From a bacterium (lineage in GTDB: Bacteria > UBP14 > UBA6098 > JAFGQG01), in the NCBI GenBank assembly GCA_016935765.1, contig JAFGQG010000037.1:1-64000 (forward strand): a stretch of DNA of 64,000 nucleotides, given 5' to 3'. The translations under genes and the position numbers were made by a program. Positions 46,416 to 54,471 of this stretch are shown here, in pieces. Every line of letters begins with the position of its first letter. The stretch's first letter is position 1. The notes beneath the pieces are model-generated. The model did no database searches. It saw nothing but the letters and a program-made list of their open reading frames with translations, and was not told the origin of the DNA.

Positions 46416-47246
46416 ATGTTTGAACTGCCAGAATACACGGTACTTTCCAGTCAAATTAATGAAACGTTAAAGGGAAAGACCATCCAAAGGGGAAATTTGG
46501 GGAATAAACCACATAAATTTGTCTGGTATAACAGGAGTCATGAAGAGTTCGAGCGCTTGACAAAAGGAAAGAAAGTTGGGAGTTCCCACGTAAGGGGAAG
46601 GTGGCTTTTTGTATCTCTTGAGCCAGGTTATGTTCTTGTTCTTGGTGAATGTGGTGGCAAAGTATTGCATCATTTACCTGGAACTGAGATGCCCGGCACA
46701 TATCATTTACTGCTGGTTTTTGAGGATGGTTCATTTTTCACCGTAACTACCCAGATGTGGGAGGCGATGGAGCTTTTCGAGCAGGGAGAGGAAAAAGAGA
46801 GGCAATTGATCAAGGATATGAGGATGACTCCAATCGAACCGGAATTTTCATACGATTATTTTTCCTCTCTCATTGATGAGGTATTAACAGGAAAAAAAAG
46901 AAGTGTCAAGGGTTTATTGACCCAGGACCAGCTTATTCCGGGTTTGGGAAACGCTATTGCTCAGGATATTATGTTCAACGCCGGACTTCATCCCAGGCAT
47001 AACCTTGCAGAATTGGCGAACGAACAACGCAGGGAATTATACGACGCGATTATTGAAACAACAAAAGCAGTAATCGAGAAGGGAGGACGGTACGATGAGT
47101 ATGATCTATATGGGAATAATGGAGGTTACTCTCGGCTTATGGATAAAAAAGCTGCAGGAAATCCCTGCCCTGTGTGTGGAGAAATTATAAAGAAGATCCA
47201 GTATTTAGGTGGCGCATGCTATTTTTGCCCTAATTGTCAGAAGTAA
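46416..47246 (+). CDS. Fpg/Nei-family DNA glycosylase-like protein lacking the N-terminal proline
   Basis: The 276-residue protein has the Fpg/Nei architecture. It starts with MFELPEY where Fpg has M-P-E-L-P-E, continues through LTQDQLIPGLGNAIAQDIMF (helix-two-turn-helix, about residues 168-188), and ends with a zinc-finger motif (NPCPVCGEIIKKI, CYFCPNCQK). In classic Fpg the residue after Met is the catalytic proline; here it is Phe. The family includes a branch with Ile/Phe at this site whose chemistry is uncertain. It may recognise lesions or have another function. The start has AGAGGA and lies 12 bases after the previous gene. Confidence 0.85.
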   Translation: MFELPEYTVLSSQINETLKGKTIQRGNLGNKPHKFVWYNRSHEEFERLTKGKKVGSSHVRGRWLFVSLEPGYVLVLGECGGKVLHHLPGTEMPGTYHLLLVFEDGSFFTVTTQMWEAMELFEQGEEKERQLIKDMRMTPIEPEFSYDYFSSLIDEVLTGKKRSVKGLLTQDQLIPGLGNAIAQDIMFNAGLHPRHNLAELANEQRRELYDAIIETTKAVIEKGGRYDEYDLYGNNGGYSRLMDKKAAGNPCPVCGEIIKKIQYLGGACYFCPNCQK

Positions 47247-47365
47247 AGGGGAAATGGTTGATTAATGAATTACGTTTTAAAACTAAAAACTCAAAACTGG
47301 ATCAGGATATTCAACAATGAAGTTTTGTATTTTACTTATTAACTTGTTTTACCTGGAATCATAAA

Positions 47366-48223
47366 TTGAAGAAAAAAGTGCTGCTAGTACTAAAAATAGT
47401 CGTCTTTGCTATCATCGGTTTGTACCTTGTTGTCATCCTTTATTTCAGCATAAACCAGGCGCGGTTCATATACATTCCCTACCGCGAGATGACCGGCACA
47501 CCCGCGGATTTTGGTCTCTATTTCGAGGAAGTGAACCTGGAAACGGAGGATAGTATCGAACTCTCTGCCTGGTTCATACCTGCTGAGAATTCACGGGGAA
47601 CCGTTCTCTTCTGCCATGGTAACGCTGGCAACATTTCCCACCGTTCGGAGACCATAAGGATAATTAATGAGCTTGGGCTATCCCTTCTCATTTTTGATTA
47701 CAGGGGATACGGTGAGAGTGAGGGCAAACCGTTAGAGAATGGATTATATCTCGATGCAGAAGCAGCCTGGGATTATCTTCTCAATGAGCGTGGTAACGAC
47801 CCTTCGGAGATAATCCTATGGGGGCGTTCGCTTGGGGGTTCGGTCGCCGCATGGCTGGCTAACGAGCGAAAATCCGGTGTACTGATTCTCGAATCATCAT
47901 TCACCTCCGTGCCTGATCTCGCGTCAGAACTTTACCCGTTCCTGCCAGTGAAATTACTCGCAAGGTTCAGGCATAATACCAGGGAATATGTGAAAGATGC
48001 GCAATGCCCTGTATTAGTAATACACTCCAAAGATGACGATATTATTCCATTCCACCACGGACGCGAGTTATATGAAGCAGCTAACGAACCCAAGGAATTC
48101 CTGCAGATCTCAGGTGATCACAACAGCGGTTTTGCACAGGATCAAGATATATATCAACAAGCAATCAATAAGTTTATAAATAAGTATTTTAAAATAAATC
48201 CAAATGAGAATGGAGGGAAATAA
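47366..48223 (+). CDS. Membrane-anchored alpha/beta hydrolase
   Basis: This 285-residue protein starts at TTG 47366 (KKKVLLVLKIVVFAIIGLYL, an N-terminal membrane anchor). The hydrolase domain carries GTVLFCHGNAGNISHR (oxyanion region, about 88-103), FDYRGYGESEG, the nucleophile elbow WGRSLGGS (Ser near 154), SKDDDIIPFHHG (acid near 222) and SGDHNSGF (His near 251). This is the BEM46/YtmA-like group of serine hydrolases with N-terminal helix, probably acting on a lipid or ester at the membrane. Its stop overlaps the next ATG (TAATG), showing translational coupling to the glutaredoxin. Confidence 0.85.
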   Translation: MKKKVLLVLKIVVFAIIGLYLVVILYFSINQARFIYIPYREMTGTPADFGLYFEEVNLETEDSIELSAWFIPAENSRGTVLFCHGNAGNISHRSETIRIINELGLSLLIFDYRGYGESEGKPLENGLYLDAEAAWDYLLNERGNDPSEIILWGRSLGGSVAAWLANERKSGVLILESSFTSVPDLASELYPFLPVKLLARFRHNTREYVKDAQCPVLVIHSKDDDIIPFHHGRELYEAANEPKEFLQISGDHNSGFAQDQDIYQQAINKFINKYFKINPNENGGK

Positions 48224-48501
48224 TGCCTGTTAAAAATGTTCCGGGTGACAAGAAAGCCAAGATCATGCTTTACGCGCTAAGCACATGCGGCTGGTGCAGA
48301 AAAGTTAAAACGCTGTTGAATGAGCTGGGTATTCAGTACGACTATATCGATGTCGATCTAACTGAAGGCGATGAACGTGAAACCGTCGTTGCTGAATTAA
48401 CGAGGGTGAATCCCAGAAGGTCATTTCCAACAATTGTAATTGACGATGGTGAAGTGATAGTGGGCTTCGACAAGGATAGGATCCTTGAAATCGTAGGGTA
48501 A
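48223..48501 (+). CDS. Glutaredoxin/NrdH-like thiol-disulfide protein
   Basis: The 92-residue thioredoxin-fold protein carries redox motif CGWC at Cys22 and Cys25 (ALSTCGWCRKVKTLLNELG) and the cis-proline loop RRSFPTIVIDDGEVIVGF. It lacks a signal peptide, so it is cytoplasmic. It is coupled to the hydrolase by overlapping stop/start with a GGAGGG ribosome site, and is followed 53 bases on by a ferredoxin:thioredoxin-reductase-like gene with its own promoter. That pairing suggests the glutaredoxin is the substrate of this reductase, receiving electrons from ferredoxin rather than from NADPH or glutathione. Confidence 0.87.
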   Translation: MPVKNVPGDKKAKIMLYALSTCGWCRKVKTLLNELGIQYDYIDVDLTEGDERETVVAELTRVNPRRSFPTIVIDDGEVIVGFDKDRILEIVG

Positions 48502-48508
48502 ATAATAA

Positions 48509-48537
48509 TTGACAAAATTAGCAAATCATGATATAAT
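48509..48537 (+). promoter_or_regulatory. Perfect consensus sigma-70 promoter for the FTR-like gene
   Basis: TTGACA (48509-48514), 17 bases, TATAAT (48532-48537). The predicted start near 48544 falls inside the GGAGGT ribosome site, giving a leader of about ten bases before ATG 48555. It rules out the upstream TTG at 48540 as the start for this transcript. Confidence 0.75.
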
Positions 48538-48554
48538 ATTTGGAGGTTATAATA

Positions 48555-49055
48555 ATGGACGAAGAAAAAATTACCGATAGCGAATTAATGGAATTTTACG
48601 AACAATTAAAGGAAGATACTGAACAGGGCGGGTATCATTTGAATCCCAAGGAGGATTTCACGCTTGAGTTGGTTAAGGGTATGCTTGTGAACAAAAAGCG
48701 TTATGGTTATCCGGCTTGTCCGTGCCGGCTATCATCCGGGAAAAGGGATGAAGACCTGGATATAATCTGCCCCTGTGATTACAGGGATGACGATCTGAAC
48801 GATTACGGGCAGTGCTACTGCGGGTTATATGTATCGCGGGAGGTAGTTGAGGGCTTGAAGGATACGGGTTCTATCCCGGAGAGAAGACCGGTTGGCGGTG
48901 AGAGTCACAAGGAAAGCAAGCCTGTTAAGGTTGGAGATTTGTCTTATCCTGTCTGGCGGTGCAAAGTTTGTGGATATTTATGCGCTAACAACAATCCGCC
49001 AGGTGTCTGCCCGATCTGTAAAGCGAAAAAAGAGCGGTTCGAGCGGTTTATGTAG
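48555..49055 (+). CDS. Ferredoxin:thioredoxin (disulfide) reductase catalytic chain fused to a rubredoxin-like domain
   Basis: The 166-residue protein starts at ATG 48555 after GGAGGT. Residues about 1-100 match the catalytic chain of ferredoxin:thioredoxin reductase: ACPCRLS (Cys55/57), ICPCDYRDD (Cys72/74) and [10 protein letters not shown] (Cys87/89). These supply the Fe4S4 ligands and the active-site disulfide. The usual CHC is CYC here, so the histidine next to the cluster is Tyr. Residues about 130-166 form a rubrerythrin-type rubredoxin domain ([29 protein letters not shown]). Such fusions occur in anaerobes and pass electrons from ferredoxin to small thiol proteins; the upstream glutaredoxin is the likely partner. 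No variable (alpha) chain is visible. Confidence 0.9.
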   Translation: MDEEKITDSELMEFYEQLKEDTEQGGYHLNPKEDFTLELVKGMLVNKKRYGYPACPCRLSSGKRDEDLDIICPCDYRDDDLNDYGQCYCGLYVSREVVEGLKDTGSIPERRPVGGESHKESKPVKVGDLSYPVWRCKVCGYLCANNNPPGVCPICKAKKERFERFM

Positions 49056-49102
49056 AACTAGTTACTTTCATAGTAATATAGGTTTGAAAGGAAAGTGTTT
49101 AT

Positions 49103-49573
49103 ATGAAATTAAGAACGAATCTGTTCGATCTATGGGTTTATCATAAAGAGGATGGAATTCCCAAATACCTGTTATTTCATACTTCACAGGAGAAAGCGGA
49201 TAAGTGGTTTCGCGGAGGGAGATTCTGGCAGATACCCGGCGAGTTCGTGGGTGATGATGAGGAGGTAATAGATGCTATAAAGAGGTGTCTGAAAGACCTT
49301 AATTTGGATTATAAAAGCATCTGGGCGGCGGAACATACATATATCGTTTACAATTCACGAAGAAAAAACATGGAAATAATCCCGGTATTCGCTGCGGAAG
49401 TGATAAAAAATGAAGATGTTCCGATAACCTGGGAGCATTCGGAGTGGGGCTGGTTTACAGCGGAAGAAGCTTTGAAACGTATAAAATTCAGGGGTTTGAT
49501 AGAAGGTCTTCGCTGGGCAAGGGAATTCATATCGGAGAACAGCTCACCTTTAATGGAACTCAGGTTAGATTGA
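49103..49573 (+). CDS. Nudix-fold protein with a degenerate Nudix box
   Basis: The 156-residue protein has the Nudix fold outline: strand start NLFDLWVYHKEDG, WQIPGEFVGDDEEVIDAIKR where the Nudix box should be, and C-terminal WGWFTAEEALKRIKF. Aligned to the box pattern G-x5-E-x7-R-E-U-x-E-E, the R-E reads K-R and the E-E reads K-D. The metal-binding glutamates are largely lost and classical hydrolase activity is unlikely. It may be a binding or regulatory Nudix relative. The ribosome site is GGAAAG. It sits downstream of the redox pair without clear coupling. Confidence 0.7.
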   Translation: MKLRTNLFDLWVYHKEDGIPKYLLFHTSQEKADKWFRGGRFWQIPGEFVGDDEEVIDAIKRCLKDLNLDYKSIWAAEHTYIVYNSRRKNMEIIPVFAAEVIKNEDVPITWEHSEWGWFTAEEALKRIKFRGLIEGLRWAREFISENSSPLMELRLD

Positions 49574-49611
49574 TAAACCAAATTAAATAAATAAACACTT
49601 TAAAAAAGCTT

Positions 49612-49640
49612 TTGACAAATTATGGGCTTGTAATTATTTA
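49612..49640 (+). promoter_or_regulatory. Sigma-70-type promoter for the ABM-domain gene
   Basis: TTGACA (49612-49617) and TATTTA (49635-49640) are 17 bases apart, about 100 bases before ATG 49741. Confidence 0.5.
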
Positions 49641-49740
49641 TGCTAATTATTGAAATGACTATTACCAAGACATGTTTGTTGTTTGTAAGAATTCATATTC
49701 GATTGATGAGTTTACAACAAAAAATAGAAGGAGGTTAAGT

Positions 49741-50037
49741 ATGTATGCACTATTAACTACGTTCACCCTGGGTCCTGGTAAAGAGGAGTTGGGAGACAAG
49801 TTGGGCGCGCAGTTTTCTGCTATTCTTAAGAATCAGAAGGGATTCAAAAAGCTGACAATGTTCCGTGATGATGCCACTGGTGAATGTGGAGGATTTAGCC
49901 TGTGGGAATCAAGGGAGGATGCGGAAGCTGCTATGGCAAACACCGGCAATGAGTTGAAGGAATCCTTGACTGGGGTGGTCACTGGTCCACCTAAACGGGG
50001 CGTGTATGATATATGGGATGTGTTTGAAGTAGAATAA
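49741..50037 (+). CDS. ABM (antibiotic biosynthesis monooxygenase)-type small protein
   Basis: Translation most likely starts at ATG 49741 (MYALLTTFTLGPGKEELGDK), because AGGAGG lies at the right distance. An upstream in-frame ATG at 49672 would add 23 residues (YSIDEFTTKNRRRLS) unlike the family. The 98-residue product fits the dimeric alpha+beta barrel (ABM/YgiN-like) pattern: F-T-L-x-P-G-K-E at the first strand, GFKKLTMFRDDATGECGGFS and WESREDAEAAM. Members include quinol monooxygenases and heme-degrading enzymes as well as proteins of unknown role. No partner gene indicates a substrate. Confidence 0.72.
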   Translation: MYALLTTFTLGPGKEELGDKLGAQFSAILKNQKGFKKLTMFRDDATGECGGFSLWESREDAEAAMANTGNELKESLTGVVTGPPKRGVYDIWDVFEVE

Positions 50038-50077
50038 TCTTAAGTTCGAAGAACGCTGCTATACTATTATTCTTGAC

Positions 50078-50140
50078 TATTATGTCACAAGACTGGGTTA
50101 CAAAGACAACCCGGTGGTGGATGAACAGGCGATGAAATAA
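50078..50140 (+). pseudogene. C-terminal scrap of an array repeat protein
   Basis: Read in one frame, the segment encodes YVTRLGYKDNPVVDEQAMK and stops at TAA 50138-50140. This is the last 20 or so residues of the family C-terminal domain (compare YATRLGYKDHPVVVDKQ at 53990-54040), with one codon missing in the PVVV run. No upstream homology is visible before about 50078. It shows that another array gene once ended here. Confidence 0.8.
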
Positions 50141-50205
50141 ATAGCATAATTGTACTATTAAACAGTAAGAAAATCGTTAATAATTGAAGTGCTAATTGAA
50201 AATTA

Positions 50206-50233
50206 TTGCTATTTTGAGTACATTAGCTATAAT
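50206..50233 (+). promoter_or_regulatory. Possible promoter for the lipoprotein gene
   Basis: TTGCTA (50206-50211), 16 bases, TATAAT (50228-50233); the predicted leader is about 30 bases, then GGAG and ATG 50270. Confidence 0.4.
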
Positions 50234-50269
50234 CTGGTTAATAAAAAAAATTAACCGATTGGAGTTTTA

Positions 50270-53020
50270 ATGTATAGTAAAAAAGCGTTCTTAGGATTTA
50301 TAATTATTACTTTTCTTTCCTTAATTATACTGATTACCTGTTCAAAAGACGATAATCCGCAAGGTCCTTCAAACAATGATGGGCAATTCGTTTATTCACA
50401 AGATTTAATCCTGCCTGAGGATGATTCCACTCTTGTTTCAGTTGAAGTGAGCACTGGCGAGGTAGTATTTAATTTCAGTCAACCGCCGGACACTTTAGAT
50501 TATATCGAGGGTAAAATTCTGGTAGGAACCGAGGACGGGGGTTATCTCAGGAAAGTAGTGGGAGATCCTGTTTATGATGGCAATACGGTGACCTGCGCAA
50601 CTAGTAATGCAGCGCTATCGGAGGCTATAACCCAGGGATCATTTTCCTATTCTGCTACACTGGAACCCATCATGGGTCGTCAACGGGGGATAAGTGTGGA
50701 CACGACGATACGGGAGGAAGGTCAGCCACCTTACCACTTGAGGGCTACTTCTCCCCCACCCCGGATATCTCAGAGAAAGGGAGTTACCGACTTCGATTAT
50801 ACCGATATCGAAATTACATTCACGGTAGCTGAATACAATGCTATAACCATCGGGATAGACACGCTTCGTTTCAGTTTCGAAAGCGGATTAAATCTTTACA
50901 CAGTAATTAATATAGCTTTCATAGATACTTTCATCATGTACTTAGAGCAGTCGGTGGAGGTTCGGTTCATCGGTGTTGAGTTTGAATTCGACCAGAGTAT
51001 TCCATTGGGTTCAAAGGAGATAGAGCTCTTCTCCGTTGATTTTGCTCCCCTCACTTTTTTTGCGGGGGTGATCCCTGTGCTGCTTTTCCCTTCCCTGGAT
51101 CTAAGCATTTCAGCGGAAGCAGCTCTACACCTTTCCTCAGTAGCCACACTACAGAACGAAGCCCGGGTGAGCGCTTCTTATACTGCCGGCGCCGGATGGA
51201 CCGAAGGATGGGATGTAATCTACTCGAAGTCCCTGGAAGGCGAAGGAAGCCTGGAATCCGCTGCCACCCGGCAGATCACCGGTGAACTTACAGAAGGCAT
51301 ATCCTTTGAATTTGGTTTCATGTTCTATGATATAACCGGACCTGAAATTTACATCAATCCTTACCTGTACCAGGAAGTATCCTTTCCTCCGTTAGGGGTC
51401 GATATAGGCGCAGGGGTTGAAGGTGGAGTGAACTATGTTGTGGAATTTCTCTCGTATGAACTGTACAGTTTCAATTATCCCCTTGTCGATTACCGGTATT
51501 CTTTCTATAGCTGGGAGCAGAGCATACCACCTCCCCCCGAGCTTCGTTTCCCTGAACCAGGTACTACCTTCGTCGATCCGAATTTTTCGTTCCATTGGTG
51601 GGAAGTCTATGATGCCGATGAATATACTATTCAGGTTGCTTCGGACTCTTATTTTATCGATATTGAATATGAAACGGATACGGATTCCAACGAGGTTACC
51701 TGTGACGAAAGTCTGGAAGATGGTATCTACTATTGGAGAGTAAAAGTTGCTAATAACAGCGGATATTATAGCGACTGGTCGAACTGCTGGGTTTTCGCGG
51801 TTGGAGAAGATACTCCACCCGATGTTCCCGAGCTTGAATATCCTGATGATAGCACTATCGTGCGGAGTGGAATGCCGATATTCTCATGGTCGAGATCTCC
51901 TGGCGCTGACCGTTATCAATTCCAGATATCAAAAACCGAAAGGTTCACCTCCACTGTAATGGACACCATGGTCATTGTAACCTATTGTGAACCCTCACTT
52001 CTCAGTACCGATTTCTATTACTGGAGAGTGCGAGCATTCTCACCCGAGGGAATATATTCCCAGTGGTCCGAAGTTTGGACGTTCAGCACTTTCCAGGTCG
52101 TGGTTGAGACGGAGGGGCGCTGCGAGGTCAGCGGCCAGCCTCTTCAGATAATCATAGACGATGATATTGCCTATCTCCTGAGTGCCTACTACCTTGACGT
52201 TATCGACATCTCGGATCCGGAATATCCCGCAGTAATAAATACTTACGATATTCCGGGACGAGCAAGTTCCATGTCGCTTTATGAGGACTATATCTATATG
52301 ACCGCATCTGATAGCGGGTTGATTATATTGGACGTCAATGATCCTTCAGTTATTGCTCGGGTGGGAGGAGATCCGGATTTCAGCGGCTATGTTATCGAGC
52401 TCGATTACCCTTATGCATATATACTTACCAACGTGGGAACGAAAGTGGTCGATGTTTTTGATGTTGAATACCCATATTTAACAGGCGAGATTGAGGACCT
52501 GGATAATGGAGAAAAAGACCTGAAATTAAACGGAGAATACGCCTTTATAACTTATGAATCCGGAGGTTTCAACGCTTATGATATCTCTAATCCTGAGTCC
52601 CCTGCCTACGTGAACTCGCTCTTGAATTATGCCGATGAAATATCACTTCAGGGAGACCTGGGCTTCGTATCCGAACACATCGGCACAGAAGTTTTCGTGG
52701 TGGATATCTCCGATCCAGCTACCTGGTCCGGAATGTGGGGAGGTGTAATGTCTCACTTCGAATCATATTACCGTATTACCGACCTGGTTTCAAACGATAC
52801 TTATTTCTTTGTGGGGCATAATACTACAGGGAGCAGTGAAGTTGACGATGGTCTCGAGGTCATCGAGATAGTCAACTATAGCGATCCGGAGGAGCCCTCC
52901 CGGAGTGCTTTTATCGCCGCGACTGGATACCATGATGGTGTGCGTTGCCTTGCAGTGTGTGGAAATTACCTCTATTCGGGGACTGTTACGAGCGATCTTG
53001 TTATCTACCATTTTGAATGA
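50270..53020 (+). CDS. Large lipoprotein with fibronectin-III-like and LVIVD beta-propeller repeats
   Basis: This 916-residue protein starts with a lipoprotein signal (LIILITC, lipid-attachment Cys24, followed by SKDDNPQ). About 40-380 is beta-rich with a symmetric CRD-like section. About 420-515 and 520-610 form two fibronectin-III-like units (FPEPGTTFVDPNFSFHWWEV ... YYWRVKVANNSGYYSDWS, and PGADRYQFQIS ... YYWRVRAFSPEG). About 620-916 is a string of LVIVD-type repeats (AYLLSAYYLDVIDISDPEYP, SGLIILDVNDPSVIARVGG, AFITYESGGFNAYDISNPES), forming a beta-propeller. Such proteins sit on the outer leaflet. It is enclosed between two remnants of the repeat family, suggesting it was inserted into, or replaced, an array copy. 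Confidence 0.82.
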   Translation: MYSKKAFLGFIIITFLSLIILITCSKDDNPQGPSNNDGQFVYSQDLILPEDDSTLVSVEVSTGEVVFNFSQPPDTLDYIEGKILVGTEDGGYLRKVVGDPVYDGNTVTCATSNAALSEAITQGSFSYSATLEPIMGRQRGISVDTTIREEGQPPYHLRATSPPPRISQRKGVTDFDYTDIEITFTVAEYNAITIGIDTLRFSFESGLNLYTVINIAFIDTFIMYLEQSVEVRFIGVEFEFDQSIPLGSKEIELFSVDFAPLTFFAGVIPVLLFPSLDLSISAEAALHLSSVATLQNEARVSASYTAGAGWTEGWDVIYSKSLEGEGSLESAATRQITGELTEGISFEFGFMFYDITGPEIYINPYLYQEVSFPPLGVDIGAGVEGGVNYVVEFLSYELYSFNYPLVDYRYSFYSWEQSIPPPPELRFPEPGTTFVDPNFSFHWWEVYDADEYTIQVASDSYFIDIEYETDTDSNEVTCDESLEDGIYYWRVKVANNSGYYSDWSNCWVFAVGEDTPPDVPELEYPDDSTIVRSGMPIFSWSRSPGADRYQFQISKTERFTSTVMDTMVIVTYCEPSLLSTDFYYWRVRAFSPEGIYSQWSEVWTFSTFQVVVETEGRCEVSGQPLQIIIDDDIAYLLSAYYLDVIDISDPEYPAVINTYDIPGRASSMSLYEDYIYMTASDSGLIILDVNDPSVIARVGGDPDFSGYVIELDYPYAYILTNVGTKVVDVFDVEYPYLTGEIEDLDNGEKDLKLNGEYAFITYESGGFNAYDISNPESPAYVNSLLNYADEISLQGDLGFVSEHIGTEVFVVDISDPATWSGMWGGVMSHFESYYRITDLVSNDTYFFVGHNTTGSSEVDDGLEVIEIVNYSDPEEPSRSAFIAATGYHDGVRCLAVCGNYLYSGTVTSDLVIYHFE

Positions 53021-53026
53021 AAATAA

Positions 53027-54040
53027 TTGGATTATGCTGCAGGGATAAAAGGGATTGCTTTTTCACTAACTGGTTCTTCCGCTGATGGCGTACTTGGTAT
53101 TGCGCAAGGCAATGGTACCTATGCCAATGGAGTTCAGGGTAAAGTAAATGGTAGAGGAAAAAATTAAGGAGTTTTTGGATCAACAACATGTATGCATGAT
53201 AGCTGTGCTGGCGTTTTTGGGCAAGATGGCGCAGGAGAGGACTATACTACATTTGGCGTCTATGGCTTGAGCACATCTGAAGGATCAGATGCTGCTGGTG
53301 TTTTCGGAAGAGCAACAGGACATGGTCTCTCATTCGGAGTAGTTGGTGAAACCAAATCTACGATCAGCCAATCAAGCGGTGTCAAAGGGATATCTTCAGC
53401 GGATTTAGGAGTGACTTACGGTGTGATGGGTAAGACCAATTCCTTCAGTTCACACGCTGCTGGTGGTGGTCAACTTCAGCTTAACAATGCTGCCGGCGCT
53501 GCAAATTTCCAGGTGGACATTAATGCAACTGCGGCTGATCTGCTATTAGGTGGCGCTGGAGTCGGTGGTATCTTGAAGATCGAAGACTCTGATGGGTTTA
53601 CACAAGCAGAAATATCAGCAACTGGAGCAACCTTCGTTAATCATGTGAATGTGTTAAGTGATCTTAATGTCAGTGGAACCAAAAGCTTCATTGCCCCGCA
53701 CCCTGAGATGGAAGATAAAAATATTAAGTTTTACTGCGCAGAATCCCCTGAAGTAATGGTCGAGTACCGCGGTGTTGTGGAACTCACTCACGGCTATGGG
53801 GAGACCGGACTCCCTCATGAATTCATCCTGATGTCGGAGCCGGGCACGTACTCCGTGATGTGCACTCCCCAGGATTGGGACAACCAGGGCGTCGGTGCAA
53901 AGGTTGACGAGAATGGCAATATCATGATAAAAGAATTGAACAGCGGCGAAGGGAATTTTAAAGTCGCATATACCGTTTATGCCACAAGGCTCGGCTACAA
54001 GGACCACCCGGTGGTGGTGGATAAGCAGGCGATGAGGTAA
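53027..54040 (+). pseudogene. N-terminally truncated array repeat gene
   Basis: The family reading frame starts abruptly at about 53027, six bases after the lipoprotein stop, with YAAGIKGIAFSLTGSS-type repeats. It hits TAA at 53165-53167, where relatives have TAT (K-N-Y-G-V). It then continues open to 54040 with repeats (FGVYGLSTSEGSDAAGVFG), a variant middle (GGGQLQLNNAAGAANF), no cysteine cluster, and a complete C-terminal domain (APHPEMEDKNIKF ... GYKDHPVVVDKQAMR). The signal peptide and N-terminal domain are missing. An internal ATG at 53192 could only give a cytoplasmic fragment. The C-terminus is closest to array gene 5. Confidence 0.85.
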
Positions 54041-54258
54041 GAGGATTGGATGGTTGCCTGCCCTGGTTGATAACGAGGTTTATCTAATAGGGGATGACTG
54101 TAAATTTAGAATATAGCACATAATACATAAACACAGTACTGGTGATTAAATAACTTATTATTTTGTTATTATTTTTCTTTCCTTTTGATTTTAAGTGATT
54201 ATTTTAATATAGTTAATAGCTATAAAACTAATTTATAAAATTTGGGAGAAAAATAAGA

Positions 54259-54471
54259 ATGGTCACTGAAAACCTTCAAAAAGAAATATTAAGGTTAAAA
54301 GAAGAAGATAAGATAAAGTTAGTTAAACTAATATTAGAAAGTTTAGATAAAACAGATATTGAAATCCAAAATGTTTGGGTTAAAGAGTCAGAAAACCGGT
54401 ACGATGCATATAAAGAGGGGAAGGCAAAACTTGCATCTTATGAAGAAGTAATGAAAAGGTTAGAACGGTGA
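54259..54471 (+). CDS. Addiction-module antitoxin (RelE/ParE-associated type)
   Basis: This 70-residue protein (EILRLKEEDKIKLVKLILES; VWVKESENRYDAYKEGKAKL) matches the short 'putative addiction module component' antitoxins: an N-terminal helix pair that binds DNA, then a toxin-wrapping tail with W-x-x-E-x-x-x-R-x-x-x-x-x-x-G. It has GGGAG eleven bases upstream. Its stop overlaps the next start as GTGA, the usual coupling in toxin-antitoxin operons. The toxin itself is not intact (next entry), so the antitoxin is orphaned. The gene and its surroundings are AT-rich. Confidence 0.8.
   Translation: MVTENLQKEILRLKEEDKIKLVKLILESLDKTDIEIQNVWVKESENRYDAYKEGKAKLASYEEVMKRLER

Noticed and set aside
48540-48554. 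TTG start for the ferredoxin-disulfide-reductase gene
   Set aside because: It lies between the -10 box and the predicted transcript start; ATG 48555 has the GGAGGT site at proper distance.
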